From Toxorhynchites rutilus septentrionalis (taxonomy: Eukaryota; Arthropoda; Insecta; Diptera; Culicidae): a stretch of 64,000 bases of DNA. Of this stretch, positions 47,870-59,356 are shown piece after piece. The notes under the pieces were generated by a model. It was not told where the DNA came from and made no database searches. It saw only the letters and a list, made by a program, of their open reading frames with translations. The translations under genes and the position numbers were made by a program. How positions within the stretch are numbered: the first letter of the stretch is position 1; every line of letters begins with the position of its first letter. The stretch covers positions 165,467,325-165,531,324 of the forward strand of contig NC_073746.1 of NCBI RefSeq assembly GCF_029784135.1. The letters are read 5' to 3'.

Positions 47870-49332
47870 GGCGAGTGCGCGAGCATCCGCATTTAACATT
47901 AGCAACAGCGGCGGCAATAGCAGAGCAATATATAGTAGCAGCAGCAGCATCATCGAAACAAGTTTTCGAACGAGACTTCGTCGCAAACTAGGTCTTTCGG
48001 GTCAGCCACTAGTAGAGTAGGTAGTGGTTGTGTTGTGTAATAGCACAAAACAACAGAACCTGGAATCAAGTTCCAACTTGCCTTCCGAGGGATCGAACAC
48101 ACTTCCAGAAGCTTTCGGAGAACAAAGAAACCACCCGGGAGGGAGAGAAGGAAAATAATAAAAATAATTGTGCGAGAAGTGTTGGGTAGAGTGGTCGGTG
48201 GTGGTGGTGGTAGTGGTCAGCGGTCAGAGAGCGGTGAGAGAGAGCGCGTGTAGTGAGTGGTGCGCGGTAGCAGCAACAACGACACGGCCGCTGTTGGCGA
48301 TGTGTTGGAATCTACACAGCGGCTGCATCAGCCTTCGTGTATGGTGTGAGTGAACAGCGTGTTGCACTCCTTGATCATATAGCCCCCTATCCGACGACGG
48401 GTGTCTCTCCGTGAGGTTGTATGCGGCGCAGCGAAAATTCGTGAGGCGAGCCTACCCGCAGCTCGAAACGAAGCAAAAGGTAGTGTTGTGCACCGATAGT
48501 TGTTGAAAGGAGAGAAAAACCGGTGGCTCAGTTCAGTGTAATCCGGCGTGGAGGAAGGGTATAATGATTGCAATTATTAATTCGTTTCAGCGGTATTAGT
48601 GGAATTAGAGAAACTTCTATGTTATTAAGAAACACCGTCGAGGTGAAAAAGATGTTCTATTGTGGTTATACTGAGCGAAGGGAATATAATCGCAGTGAGG
48701 TGAACAAGTGCCACGAGAAGTGATTCGATTATTGAGAGGTTGTGTTCCCTTCAACGAAAAAAAAGCCCAGAGGCAGGAAGTATTCAATCTTAGGGTGAAC
48801 ATGGTTCCAATCGGGTAAAACCAAATCGAGTGAGGGAAGAAGAATCCTTTCCGTTCCTTGATGTGAGCTGTGGCGTTTCTGTACCGTGTGTTCAAATATA
48901 ACAAAACTGTGCGTTCAAAACATGTTTCACTAATGGAAGCAAGTGGTAGATGCTTTTCGAGGATTAGTACCAATCGTGATACAACAATCAACGCATCTAT
49001 CCTACCGTTTGATACATCTGCAGTGATCACAGCCGCTTTCTTCCAAATTTTGCATGGTGACGACAAGCGGTGTAGTGGATGCGTTTGTGCCATTGCCAGT
49101 GAGGAAGGCAATAATCCCGAAAAGTGTGCCGGTCAAGAAGATTCGTTTGGTGGTTCTTTCCCATAGTGATCGCGAAAAGAAGTAGTGCGTAAGCAGTCCT
49201 CGTTTCCGTCCTCGTGATAGAGTTTCGTTTTCGGGAAGTGGAAAACGCAGCAGAGCTTGGGTGGAATAAAGTTTGTGCTTCAAAATAGAGAGCTCCAAGC
49301 GCATCTTCACATTTCGGAAGCTGCGGGTGTCT
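47870..49332 (+). promoter_or_regulatory. Pten: Probable Pten promoter region and 5'-UTR
   Basis: This stretch is free of recognised transposons and has the purine-rich, CpG-bearing, agc/ggt-repeat texture of insect 5'-UTRs (gcagcagcagcatcatcg; ggtggtggtggtagtggtca). It leads without interruption into the Pten start codon at 49333. A TATA-like agcaatatatagtagc lies near 47927. Initiator-like tcag motifs occur several times (for example 48222 and 48533), so I cannot place the start site. Several upstream ATGs exist, including one at 48933 opening a 78-codon frame that ends before the Pten ATG. An acceptor-like ttaattcgtttcag|cg near 48592 leaves room for a 5'-UTR intron. The left boundary is a guess. 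Confidence 0.5.
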
Positions 49333-49438
49333 ATGGCAAATACCCTATCGACGACCAAAATGACCAATCCAATACGAGGACTAGTGAGCAAGCGGAGGAT
49401 TCGCTACACCCAGGATGGATTCGATCTGGATCTCACAT
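49333..49438 (+). CDS. Pten: Pten, first coding exon (35 codons plus one base)
   Basis: PTEN removes the 3-phosphate from phosphatidylinositol-3,4,5-trisphosphate at the plasma membrane, opposing PI3K/Akt in insulin signalling, and restrains cell growth. The exon encodes MANTLSTTKMTNPIRGLV followed by SKRRIRYTQDGFDLDLT. This has the layout of the PTEN N-terminus: a short leader, the basic PIP2-binding stretch (SKRRIR, residues 19-24), then the DGFDLDLT box that opens the phosphatase domain; the MANT start also recalls the fly protein. ATG 49333 is the first in frame; a second is at codon 10 (49360). The exon ends 'ctcacat|gtgagt' in phase 1, the junction position known for vertebrate PTEN, where the split codon gives Tyr. 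The phosphatase P-loop (HCxxGxxR), C2 domain and tail must lie beyond 64,000. Rest of gene not in window. Confidence 0.87.
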
Positions 49439-49599
49439 GTGAGTTTGTTATGATATAGTAATCTAGTATTATCACGGATCATTTACATTCCGGAGGTCAA
49501 CCAGGGTGTCGATTATTTTGAATAACCTTGAAAATCAAGAAATTCAAACAATGTCAGGGAAAATCAGGGAATGTTAGGGAATTTCATCACCAATCTGGA

Positions 49600-49900
49600 A
49601 GAAAAGAATGTCCGCCAATTATAATTTTGATTATTGCAGTAATTAGAAAATTGATACCAAAAAAGATGTATTTGGCTATCAATTCCTTTCCTTTTTTTGT
49701 TTCGGAAACTATCGATAAATTCATGCTTGAAAATCATACTGTCAACGATCCTGTGGCGCCTGGAAACAGTTATGTGTCACAAATAACTCCGCACTGCTGA
49801 AAGAGGCATGGTTGTATTGAGAAGAATGTTTTATGACAGCCAGAAAGCTGAGAAGGTCTAACTGGGGCGTAATAATATGAGCTTTATGATGATGTTTGGC
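49600..49900 (+). repeat. Dispersed repeat with broken protein-like frame, copy 2
   Basis: Inverted counterpart of 27480-27970. Shared lines: attttgattattgcagt, actatygataaatycatgct, and atgacagccagaaagctgag followed by 'aaggtctaact'. Relative to copy 1 it lacks about 170 bp and has frameshifts. It lies within about 160 bp of the Pten splice donor. Confidence 0.65.
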
Positions 49901-51254
49901 TTTGTCTCATATTCTGAGTCTGAGCTCGATAAAACCTTACCAGCTATACTGCCCATGTTTGTACAGGAGACGTAAGTGACAAAATGAACAAAATCGACTT
50001 TTTCACCATTATGCATTCTACGCAATGTAATACGTTTGCTCAACATGCAAACAAACATTTTTTGTTCGAAAAAATTTGAGCAATTTTGAAAAAACGTTTC
50101 CGAAAAACACAAAAACAGTTTGTCCGCATAACAGACGTAGTTCAATACAGCTTTCATACATCGTTTGAAAATCAGCAATTGTCAGTATTATGTGCTATAA
50201 GCTAAATTTTCATTTGAACCACATTCTTTGTAGAGTCCAAACATACCTGTCACGATAGTGTCTTATTACTTAGTGTTTCCTAAGAAACCATTGAAACGCT
50301 GCCTATATAATTACTATTTTCTGTGCACTGCATTGCGATGAACAAAGAGAAGCAATTGTGTGTTTTAATGTTATAATTATCTAAATTTCTGCATTTGAAT
50401 CTTCAAGTAGATGATGAAACAATCAGATCAGTAGTAAAATTAAAATAATATTGGTTCTTAGCATTATAACTCCTCGGATTCGACATCGAATTATTCCACA
50501 TACTCAGCATTTACTCATACCGTTGGTGTAAGTCACTCTACCATCTTTATGCGATTGGTCGTGATATCGGTAAATATTTTGCTAAAAATACCAACATTGA
50601 TTGATTGTCCGCATAAATAGACGCAAGCGTTTTCCAAACGGAAAAAAAATGTTTTAATCCGCAAAATCTCCTAGGCCCTCGTTTTGCCGATAATATCCCT
50701 CAACTGAACAGATTACACAGTATACAGTATAGACGAACTTCATGCCAACTCGACTGGCCGTTGGCAGCACCATATCAGATAGCAGTGAAACGTTGTGGGT
50801 GTAAAGACATGGGTCATTTAAGCAACTTTGCATACTTGAAATATCCGAAAAATAATTAGACTATTTTTGGGAAAAGCGAAATTTTTCTTCTTAATTTCAT
50901 ACAAAAATTTATAATTTAAAAACTATGATTCCTACAAAATTCTTGTCAGAGGATGAAGTGTAGAAAATTGTTCAAATTTTCACAAAAAAGGGGCTGTCCA
51001 CATGCCACGTGGACAACTTTAGAAGGGGTAGGGGTTACGAGAATGTCCACGCTTGCCCACTGTGAAGGAGGATAATTAAAAGTTTTTTTAAGTTTTAAGA
51101 TTAAAAGTTTTTAGAACTCCCAGGTTTTGCAAACATGAAGCACGGAAAACAGTTTTTTTTTAATGGTGCACAGACCGTATCTCTGGATAAGTGTACCTAG
51201 TAACGAAGACAATCTTCGTTGAAATGTAATATTTTCTGGAATACACTTCTATTA

Positions 51255-51430
51255 TTGGGTTGTCCGGTAAGTTTGTGCCACTATTGATGATAATCAAATC
51301 GAGACGCAGATCAAGAATAATCCTCAGTACACGACTCAAGAAATAGCAGACTCATTACAAATATTTATAGTTATCGCAATGTATGGTTCTACACTATTTG
51401 CCGGGATACACGGTTTATGAATGCAACGAA
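51255..51430 (+). pseudogene. Possible mariner remnant (end plus N-terminal scrap)
   Basis: ttgggttgtccggtaagttt resembles the terminal repeat of many insect mariners, and within 50 bp a frame reads NPQYTTQEIADSLQ, which is the form of the mariner second helix-turn-helix. The frame then loses resemblance. No second terminal repeat seen. Confidence 0.35.
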
Positions 51431-51929
51431 AACTCGCAGCCAATGCCAATGCCAATGAGCTTTCGAACTAGGTTTCCGACTTTAGGGGCAGAGGAATAGA
51501 AATTTACTACGGGGATGTATCTCCCGCCTTAAAACCTTGAGAATACTGAGAGTAGTGATCAATTGAACTTCCAGCACCATGTAGACGAGGTGATGAAAAC
51601 TGTTCCGATCATTTTTTTTTAAACCATTACCAAACCTCACCGGAGTAATAACCGAATGATAATGGGTAGTCAAAATTCTAACTGACGTGCCTGGCCAGAG
51701 ATAAATTTCAATGCGGATTATCTTTGACCTACCACTATCAATACCAGCAGTCTCGGTATGCACTGAAGTAGGGGAACCTCCGTTTGACATCTCCGCGGAC
51801 GCGGTGAAAATCTCCAGAACTGCAAGCTTTCTCGCCAAAACCAGCGAAGGTGAGGAGACGCACCTGACTGTCTTAACAAGAAATCTTACAATTAGTGACA
51901 CAATGCAACCTCCCACCGATGGCTAAACA

Positions 51930-52330
51930 ACTTTTGTTTGGAGCCAATGGATGATGCTGGTGGTCCGGGTGAAAAATACCACCAGGAACAACTGAGGAGA
52001 GCTTAGTGGGCCTGAAGCAAACTTTGTCGAATTTATCTCACGGAAATACCACGAAAATTGACCGTTGAAGCGACTTGGAGTGGTCCGGAAAATCAAAGGC
52101 TCCATAATCATGATCGAAGACGTGAAAGCGATGAGGGAGTAGCGAATCCTGCTCAGACTAAGACCGGCCACTGCAAAATATCACATAACTTCAACAAGAG
52201 ATTCTTTCACCTCTTTGCGATCTGTGCGAGAACCGCTATTCGGTCGAACACATCGTTTGTGTTTGCCTGAAATACGAGAACCTCCGGAACATTTACGGGA
52301 TCGGCGGAAGTATTTGTGGTCATCCTTGAA
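51930..52330 (+). pseudogene. Degenerate LINE ORF2 C-terminus
   Basis: Around 52231-52330 the + strand reads PLCDLCENRYSVEHIVCVCL then KYENLRNIYGIGG, the C-x2-C-x7-H-x4-C motif and following Tyr/Arg region that ends many jockey-type LINE ORF2 proteins; TKTGHCKISHNF just upstream is the usual preceding element in another frame. Upstream parts are too decayed to assign. Confidence 0.55.
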
Positions 52331-52594
52331 GATAAGCCTTTATGAAATGCTACATTGCTTTGTTTTCCAAAAGATGCCAACTGGTATTCTAAATTTTAAA
52401 TGAGAAATTGTGATTCAATGATCCTTGTTTATTCCCTCCGTGATTCACCAGCATTTACCTGGGTTTTTGGTAATCGGACATCTTCGCCAAATGACCAGAA
52501 AAAAGAGCTCAATGTGTAAATGTGTTGAAATTCTCGTGATATAAAAATTTTAAACTGTTTATCCGTATCTGTATGTAAAACCAAGTAAACACAC

Positions 52595-53493
52595 CTTGTG
52601 GCCAGTGCTGCCACATTTTCATCTGTACCAGAGGGGTTAAAAATCTTTCTCATCTGTACTTTTTCGTCCAAAAATCTGTACCATCGAAAATATTCGTTGT
52701 AGAAATTTAGCATGAAAAAATACTCATTTATTTATTGCAAATACTACAATTACAATTGCAAGTCCTTCGTGTGTTTTATAATGCTTATACATAGTTTTTT
52801 TGAATCTAGATTGCGTACTATCATGAATAAAAATTAAAAAAAAATCGCTATATAATCGATACTGCGGCGTAAAAATCGTCATGTACCTTAATTACAGGGA
52901 AACTTCGATATAACGTACCCTCGTTATAACGTACCCTCGATATAACGTCACTCGATATAACGTACACATTTCCAAAGTGTAAAGGAAAAAAAAATTCATT
53001 ATTTTTTTCCTGATAGAACAATGAATTATCTGTATTGTGATGCTAAAACAAGTTTTGTACCTTCAATCAATCCCGAAATACAGCTGGTTTTGTGATTCCG
53101 GATTCTAAATGAATCAAGCTTTAATCAACAGTGCGAAGGGAAACATCATGAGAAAGGCTGGCTTCGTCTTCTGATTGAAGTTATTCATTAACTTTACTAA
53201 AACAGCAACACAATAATGTATTATAGACTACGTTTGTGAGTACTTTATTATGCTTCGATATAACGTACAATTCGATACAACGTACAATTTTGAAAGTGAA
53301 ATGTACGTTATATCGAAGTTTACCTGTATTGCTTTGTTCGAATGTAAGAAATTACACACGCGGAAAAAATCTGTACCAATCTGTACTATTTGACGAAAAT
53401 CTGTACTCTGTACCGTAGAATCTGTACCAAAAATGAAGAAAAATTCTATACCTTTCCAGATAAATCTGTACATGTGGCAACACTGCTTGTGGC
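52595..53493. mobile_element. hAT-type MITE with 8-bp TSD, split by a pogo-type MITE
   Basis: Element 52603-53485: left cagtgctgccacattttcat, right inverse cagtgttgccacatgtacag. The perfect 8-bp duplication CTTGTGGC is at 52595-52602 and 53486-53493. Both arms are built from 'aatctgtacc' repeats. CAGTG ends with 8-bp duplications fit hAT. No coding capacity. Confidence 0.87.
52893..53328. mobile_element. pogo-type MITE inside the hAT MITE
   Basis: Element 52895-53326: left cagggaaacttcgatataac, right inverse caggtaaacttcgatataac (one difference in 20), flanked by TA on both sides. Sub-terminal reiterations of 'cgatataacgtac' occur in both arms. Such ends are characteristic of pogo/Tigger-type Tc1-mariner relatives. 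Non-coding. Confidence 0.87.
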
Positions 53494-55815
53494 ACTTATT
53501 AGGTCGTTTTTACTGAGACGAACCAGTTTAGCTGAATAAGAGAGGATAGCTTAAAGTCTCAAAAAATAAAGAATAAAAAACGTAATATAACGTAATAACT
53601 ACGTCAATGGGATTTGGAAGAAACTAAACAGCTATACAAATAACGTCACGGGAAATGTTGGGAAACAAATTAAGGACAAACCGTTACTATTTATAAAGCT
53701 GACATTTCTATAAATGTTCAGCCATAGAAAAGAAAATAGGAACAAATTTAAAATGAAATTGAAGCGCAATTCAATTATTTTATATGTTTTCACAAAATGG
53801 AGAAATGTCCACGTGGACAACAGGGGGAGGGGTACAGATAAAGTCCACGCTTGTCCACGGAGGGGGAGGGGGGTGTCTAAAATTGTGCTTTTTCTGTCCA
53901 CGTGGTATATGGACAGCCCCAAAATACCAAATTTTTTTGGAAAAAAATTTTGCTGACAAAAAAGTTATTTTAAAAATTATAATTTATTTTTCTCAAAAAC
54001 GTATTTTTTTAAAATTCCCAAAAATATATATATATATATGAATAGCCATTACAATTTCCAACAAGTCGTCCATACATCGGAAGATGGGCACTTTTACAGG
54101 GAAAAAGTTTTTCGAACAACAACTTTTTCATGTTTTCTTTGAAAAAAATACAACTTTTCCTAATTTTGTTTATAGTCAAGATAGCGATATAGTGTATTCG
54201 GCAAAGTTTTAGACCTTGTTGAAATAAAAATTTTTGTCATCATCAACTTTCTATCTGTTATAGTTTTTGGAATATAAGTCATTTTTGTATGAAGAAAAAA
54301 AATAAGGTTTTGCTCGTAACATTTTTGTGTGTGAATTCCCACGTTTGACATGTTCTTGACATATTTTCAAATAGAGAAAAGTTAGCAGTGCATGTAAATT
54401 GCGATAATTTATACATAAAAATGTTACGAATTAAACATTAATAGAATTTTTTCAAAGAAAAAAATTAAAAAGTTGTTGTTCGAAAAACTTTTTCCATGTA
54501 ATGTGCCCATCGTCCGATGTATGGATAACTTGTTGGAAATTCTAAGGGCTATTTATATCTATTTTTTCAGAATTTTAAAAGCATATGTTTTCGAAAAAAA
54601 TGAATTTCAATTTTCAATATATTTTTTTTTCAATGAAAATTTTTTCCAGAAAATTCTTTGATAATTTTTAATGGAAACCTGATTAATTTCCTTCATTTCA
54701 TTCTCTGACCATCTTTTTGTAGATGTTATAGCTTTTTTATAGTTATGGATTTTTCGAAAAAAAAATTAAAAAACTCAAAATTTAAAAAAAAAATATCAGA
54801 CCTACAAAATTTTAGTCAAAGAATGTAGGAAATTATTTTGGTTTTCATTAAAAATTATCAAAAAAAATTCATTGAAAAAAAATAATTTTGAAAATTAAAA
54901 TTAATTTTTCTCGAAAACATATGCTTTCGAAATTTTGAAAGAAATAGATATAAATAGCCCTTCAAATTTCCCGTAAGTTTTCCATACATCGGGCGATGGG
55001 CACATTTACATGGAAAAAGTTTTTCGAACAACAACTTTTGCATGTTTTTCTTTGAAAAAATGCTGTTAATGTTCAATTCGTAACATTTTTTTATATAAAT
55101 TATCGCATTTTGAATGCTCTGCTAACTTTTCTCTATTTAGAAACATGTCAAGAACATGTCAAACGTGAGAATTTACACACAAGAATGTTACGAGCAAAAC
55201 ATATTTTTTTTCGGAGTCTTCAGACAAAAATGACATATATTCCAGAAACTATAAAAGATAGAAAGTTGACGTCTTCGACAAAAGTTTATATTTTAACAAG
55301 ATCTAAAACTATGTCGAATACACTATATTGCTATCTTGACTTTAGACAAAATTAGGATAAATTGTTTTTTTTTCAAAGAAAACATGAAAAAGTTGTTGTT
55401 CGAAAAACTTTTTCCCTGTAAAAGTGCCCATCTTCCGATGTATGGACGAATTGATGGAAATTGTAATGGCTATTCATATATATATTTTTGGGAATTTAAA
55501 AAAATACGTTTTTGAGACAAATGAATTTTAATTTTTAAAATAACTTTTTTGCCAGTAAATTTTTTTTCTGAAATTTTTTGTGAAAATTTTAACAATTTCC
55601 TACATTTCATCCTTTGCCAAGAGTTTTGTAGATATCATAGTTTTTAAGTTATGTATTTTTGTAAAAAAAAATTTAAAAAATAGTCTTTTTCCAAAATGTA
55701 GTCTAATTTTTTTGCTAATATTTCAAATATGCAAAGTTGCTTTAATGACCCATGTCTTTACACCCACAAAGTTTCACTACTATCTGAGATGGCATGAAAT
55801 TCATCATATTGATTG

Positions 55816-56333
55816 TGGCTATTTTTGAAAAATTTCATTATTAAACTCTTTGATCGGAATGATTTGGTATCCCTGGAATGGACCGTTCAGTTTGATTGTT
55901 GGGTATTGCTTGTTCACTCCACGAGCGATGCAAACGAGGATGGTGGCAGAATGGTGGCTAACCGTTAGATGATGCATCTCACGATACAAGTCACTAAAGT
56001 GGAAGATGAAATGCTGAAAACTGCGTTCTGTGACCCTGGAAGAGATGGCTCCTGCATTGTGTATGGTTAAAAAATAATGAAAAGTGCTTATGGAGGGTAA
56101 TGAATAGCTTTGCCGTGGTCATTTTCACTTAAAATCAATTATATACGAAGTTGAATGCGTCTGTCTGAATTTCAATTGGACAAATAATACAACAACATTC
56201 ACAGTTCAAATCGAAAGATCCGTTCTCGAAAGATGCGCAAACAACAAATTGGCGATTGATTTTAACATTTGAAGATTAAAATGATTAGTTTCAGCTTTGA
56301 AGCTTTTTGCAAAATTGCTACCAGATAGTGCTA
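55816..56333. other. Unassigned intronic DNA
   Basis: No repeat with defined ends, no exon seen. Confidence 0.35.
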
Positions 56334-56485
56334 GGCGTCGTGCACAAATTGCGTAACGCTAAAAATCCGGATTTTGAACCCCCCCCCCCTACGTTACGCA
56401 ATTTCCTATCTGTAATACACAGAAAGTAACACAACTTCGACCCCCCTCCCCCCCTTATCGCGTTACGTAATTTGTGCACGACGCC
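56334..56485. mobile_element. 152-bp MITE with 26-bp inverted ends
   Basis: ggcgtcgtgcacaaattgcg at the left pairs with cgtaatttgtgcacgacgcc at the right; the arms match over 26 bp with one mismatch. The interior has two C-runs (about 56381-56391 and 56440-56456) and a second inverse pair cgttacgcaatt / cgcgttacgtaatt. Palindromic, non-coding. Confidence 0.88.
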
Positions 56486-58157
56486 TTACACTTACGCCTT
56501 TTGCAATGCATGATCGGTTATTGTGATGTTATTTCGCCAAGCATGTCGAATCATATTCGAGATCGGAACCGATTATACACAGACTCGATTATATAAGGTT
56601 TGAGAAAAAAATTCTTTTGACACTTCAAATATGACTTATTTTAAGAAGAATTGGCTATTTGAAGTACAGTAGAGTAAAAGTCGTTATTTTTGAAGATTCT
56701 AAATGAAAGCTCACCAGGAATTGTTTTAAATGGTGTTGCAGCGAAATTTCTAAAAATGATAGGTTAGAGAGCGGCTAGAGAGCGGTTAGAGAGCCTCCAT
56801 TCAATTGATAGAAACAGTTAAGTCTATCATGCATTTTTGCGAGAAAATTGATGATAACACCTTAAAAACGCTAACTTATAGATGTTTCACAACTGTATTC
56901 TGTCCTAATTTTCCTCAGTTAATTTCAAGCTGAAGAAAATGAACATTAGGGTTTAAATTTCAGTGAACCACTTATTCACCATAGAATATTCTTCAAATAT
57001 TTTCTTCCGGGCATATAATAACCATGAATGAACAATGAAATGAAAACCAGGTTCTTGGCACGCATCAAGGACTGCGCATCTTTCTTTTCTAGTGAGGACA
57101 GATTTCTAGTTGGACAGATTTTTGTTATGGGTAGGTGTCGCAGTATGGATCAATGAAAATTGTATTATATTTTCGCATCTCGCCGATTGTCTCAAGTTTC
57201 TATGGTATGCGCTGATCATCAATCTTTTTACGGAAAACTCGCGCGCTGAAACGAAGACTGTATGATAACAATGAATGAGTGACTTGGTTATGTCAGGGTT
57301 TTCAATTACACACACGACAGTGATCCGATTGTGGGTTACGGTGATTCATATGAGTTTCCCACTCGATCCGAGGATACCAATTTGAGGTCCTCCAGCGATT
57401 AATAAAGAGGAGATTAATACCCAGGCGGTCAGGATTTACAGAGAGCAGTACATTAATTTCTCCATGTGAGGTTCGCGGACTAAAGTACCAGATAAATTAG
57501 CTCCTTGCCATTGAAAAATACGATTGACATCAGATTTTGTTGGCTTTCCTTACAGTGAAAATCGAGACTATGTTCTCAATTTCCGATCGGCTGACAAAAA
57601 TTGTATCAATTAATTTCGCTTATGACTGGATAGTTCCAAAGATTATCCAGTTACACAAGCGAAGTGAATATGAAAATTGCAAACAACAGCCGATGGGAGT
57701 TGGTTGTGGGGGCGAAACGGAACTGACCTTGGCATTTGATGAGGGGACAGCGACATGACAGACGCTTGATTGATGCGTCATCTTTCGGGAGCTTCAGACA
57801 CAGATACTAGTGGGACAAAAAATATAAGAATCTGCCGCAAAACAAACGCCAAAGCAAGTTATGGGTGTTTTATTACGGGTTAATGTCCTCCGTATGCATT
57901 CAATAAATTCAGCGGGTGCGGGTAAAGAGCAATGATGGAGCACATTAGCTCATACGCGCTGACGATGCAATTTAAATCGTATTGTCGACTCCCACAACTC
58001 AACTGAAAAACTTGTTGCAATTGCAACGAATGATTGACATGATTAATTATCTCAATGATTTTGTTGTTACTGGAAAAAATAGTAATTACATGCATTTGAT
58101 TTTTTCATTATCACTATTTTGTTTGTATACTGGGATCAATGTTTATATTCCTTCACT
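56486..58157. other. Unassigned intronic DNA
   Basis: A short direct repeat 'agagagcggttagagagc' lies near 56766. Open frames up to 73 codons (57537-57755) resemble nothing I know and lack splice context. No Pten exon 2. Confidence 0.35.
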
Positions 58158-58390
58158 AGCTGACCCGGCGAATTTCGGGTCGCCCAATTTTTGATTGATT
58201 TTCTAATTGGCTCTTTATAATTTCCTATCATTATAAATTATCTAGTACTTCTACCAAGACATTATAAAATAAATTATTTTCAGACTCAATTATTGTTCAA
58301 TATTCTTCCATCACTTGCAACAGGTTTCTCCATTACATGGTATACACACTTGATACGGAAAAGTAGATTTTCCTTCATAATTTTTATTTT
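58158..58390 (+). repeat. Fragment of the ctagctgacccgg element family
   Basis: Begins ctagctgacccggcgaattt and continues with 'ctagtacttctaccaagaca' and 'aacaggtttctccattacat', lines also present at 1-140. It lacks the ~141-bp units, so it gives the terminal part only. Confidence 0.65.
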
Positions 58391-59356
58391 CCAAACGCGT
58401 TACTCCATCTGAGAATCCATTGCCATTATCGCTATTATTTTTTCAACGTGACGCAATATGAGACTGACGCTTCCCAGAGTTCAGATTTAGGCAAATAAAA
58501 AAAAACAGAAAACGATGTGTGGCATCTGCCTCGAGAAACATTCATACCACTCGGTAATTCTTGTTTTACTCGTAGCAAACTCTCAAAATGTACCAGTTAG
58601 GCGCCTAACTTTCTTTGAAATGTTGAATAACATTTTTCGCAAATTCATCAGTCTATTTCTACTCAAGAAAATCTTAAAGAATGGTGTTCAAGACAAGACC
58701 GCATGGTTAACGTATAGAAATTGGAAAAAATAGAGTCTTCAGTACCAATACTTGATAGAACTGACAAGAACCGATAAATTAATGCTTGGACTGTGGAGCG
58801 CACGTGAATGCATCGCAGAGCAATGAAAAACCAATTAGTGTAAACTGTCTAATTAACTCTCAGCATTAACATGTACTGTTGATTGCTCGTTCTCTAGAGC
58901 GACAACACAAAACATTTCCAATCCAAATTGTTCCGTCAATTCTCGATTTGAGATTTGAGAAAACAAAAAAGTTAAAAAAAAAAGTCAAAATTGCAATGAG
59001 GTGCAATATCTTTCATTCACATCACACTTTCTACCCTTACGTTCTCAGACTTCGCGTCGGGCAAAGGCCCGTGTGTGGATGTTGGCTGTTCGCTGGCAAT
59101 AGCAGGATTAGAATTAAATTGGAGACGAAATTATTTGTATACGTACTAGAGAGCCAATGTACAGTCAAAGGAAAAAGAGTGACTTTCGCATTCTCGAATG
59201 GGACTTCCTGCAAAATTTTGATTTGCGCGAAAATTTTCTCTATGCGAAATTTCAGCTAAAACGGACTTTATTTATTAGTGTCGCAAAGACGTCAAAGTTT
59301 GAGTTTTTTCAAGATTTTCCAAATCATTCGCTATCCAACTCTTGACGAGTAAAGTT
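58391..59356. other. Unassigned; diverged fold-back relic at 59160-59320
   Basis: tgtcgcaaagacgtcaaagt and 'atgcgaaatttcagctaaaa' near 59240-59310 are decayed phrases of the fold-back family (compare 45895 and 46145). No gene seen in the rest. Confidence 0.4.

Larger units (their letters stand above)
50990..53920. mobile_element. Element or composite with GGGGCTGTCCA ends, inserted in the palindrome
   Basis: The left end ggggctgtccacatgccacg and the inverse of the right end ggggctgtccatataccacg match over 25 bp with two or three differences and both continue 'tggac'. The right end alone (about 53800-53920) looks like a ~120-bp MITE with a further internal inverse copy (aatgtccacgtggacaac), so the 2.9 kb may be one long element or two MITEs around trapped DNA. 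It contains a mariner-like scrap, LINE debris and a hAT-type MITE. Confidence 0.6.
50733..55815. mobile_element. Large palindromic fold-back element, left arm interrupted by a 2.9-kb nest
   Basis: Outer arms: 'gtgggtgtaaagacatgggt' (about 50795) pairs with its inverse at about 55755, and the match extends outward to 'cttcatgcca' near 50745. Inner arms: 53935-54690 is the inverse of 54820-55560 (for example aagtttttcgaacaacaact; tccatacatcggaagatggg; tgtcaagaacatgtcaaacg). The centre is near 54755. Removing 50990-53920 joins the outer and inner left arms into ~1.09 kb, which matches the ~1.06-kb right arm, so the element was originally a ~2.15-kb near-perfect palindrome. No coding region. The module around 'ttttgtagatatcatagttt' also recurs near the centre. 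Confidence 0.8.

Noticed and set aside
48870..49166. 98-codon + frame upstream of Pten taken as a protein
   Set aside because: It opens with GTG; only the part from ATG 48933 could be translated, and it lies in the presumed 5'-UTR. Reported as an upstream frame, not a gene.
51482..51916. 144-codon minus frame
   Set aside because: No recognisable motif; it overlaps a region where the + strand shows decayed LINE sequence further on. Probably fortuitous.
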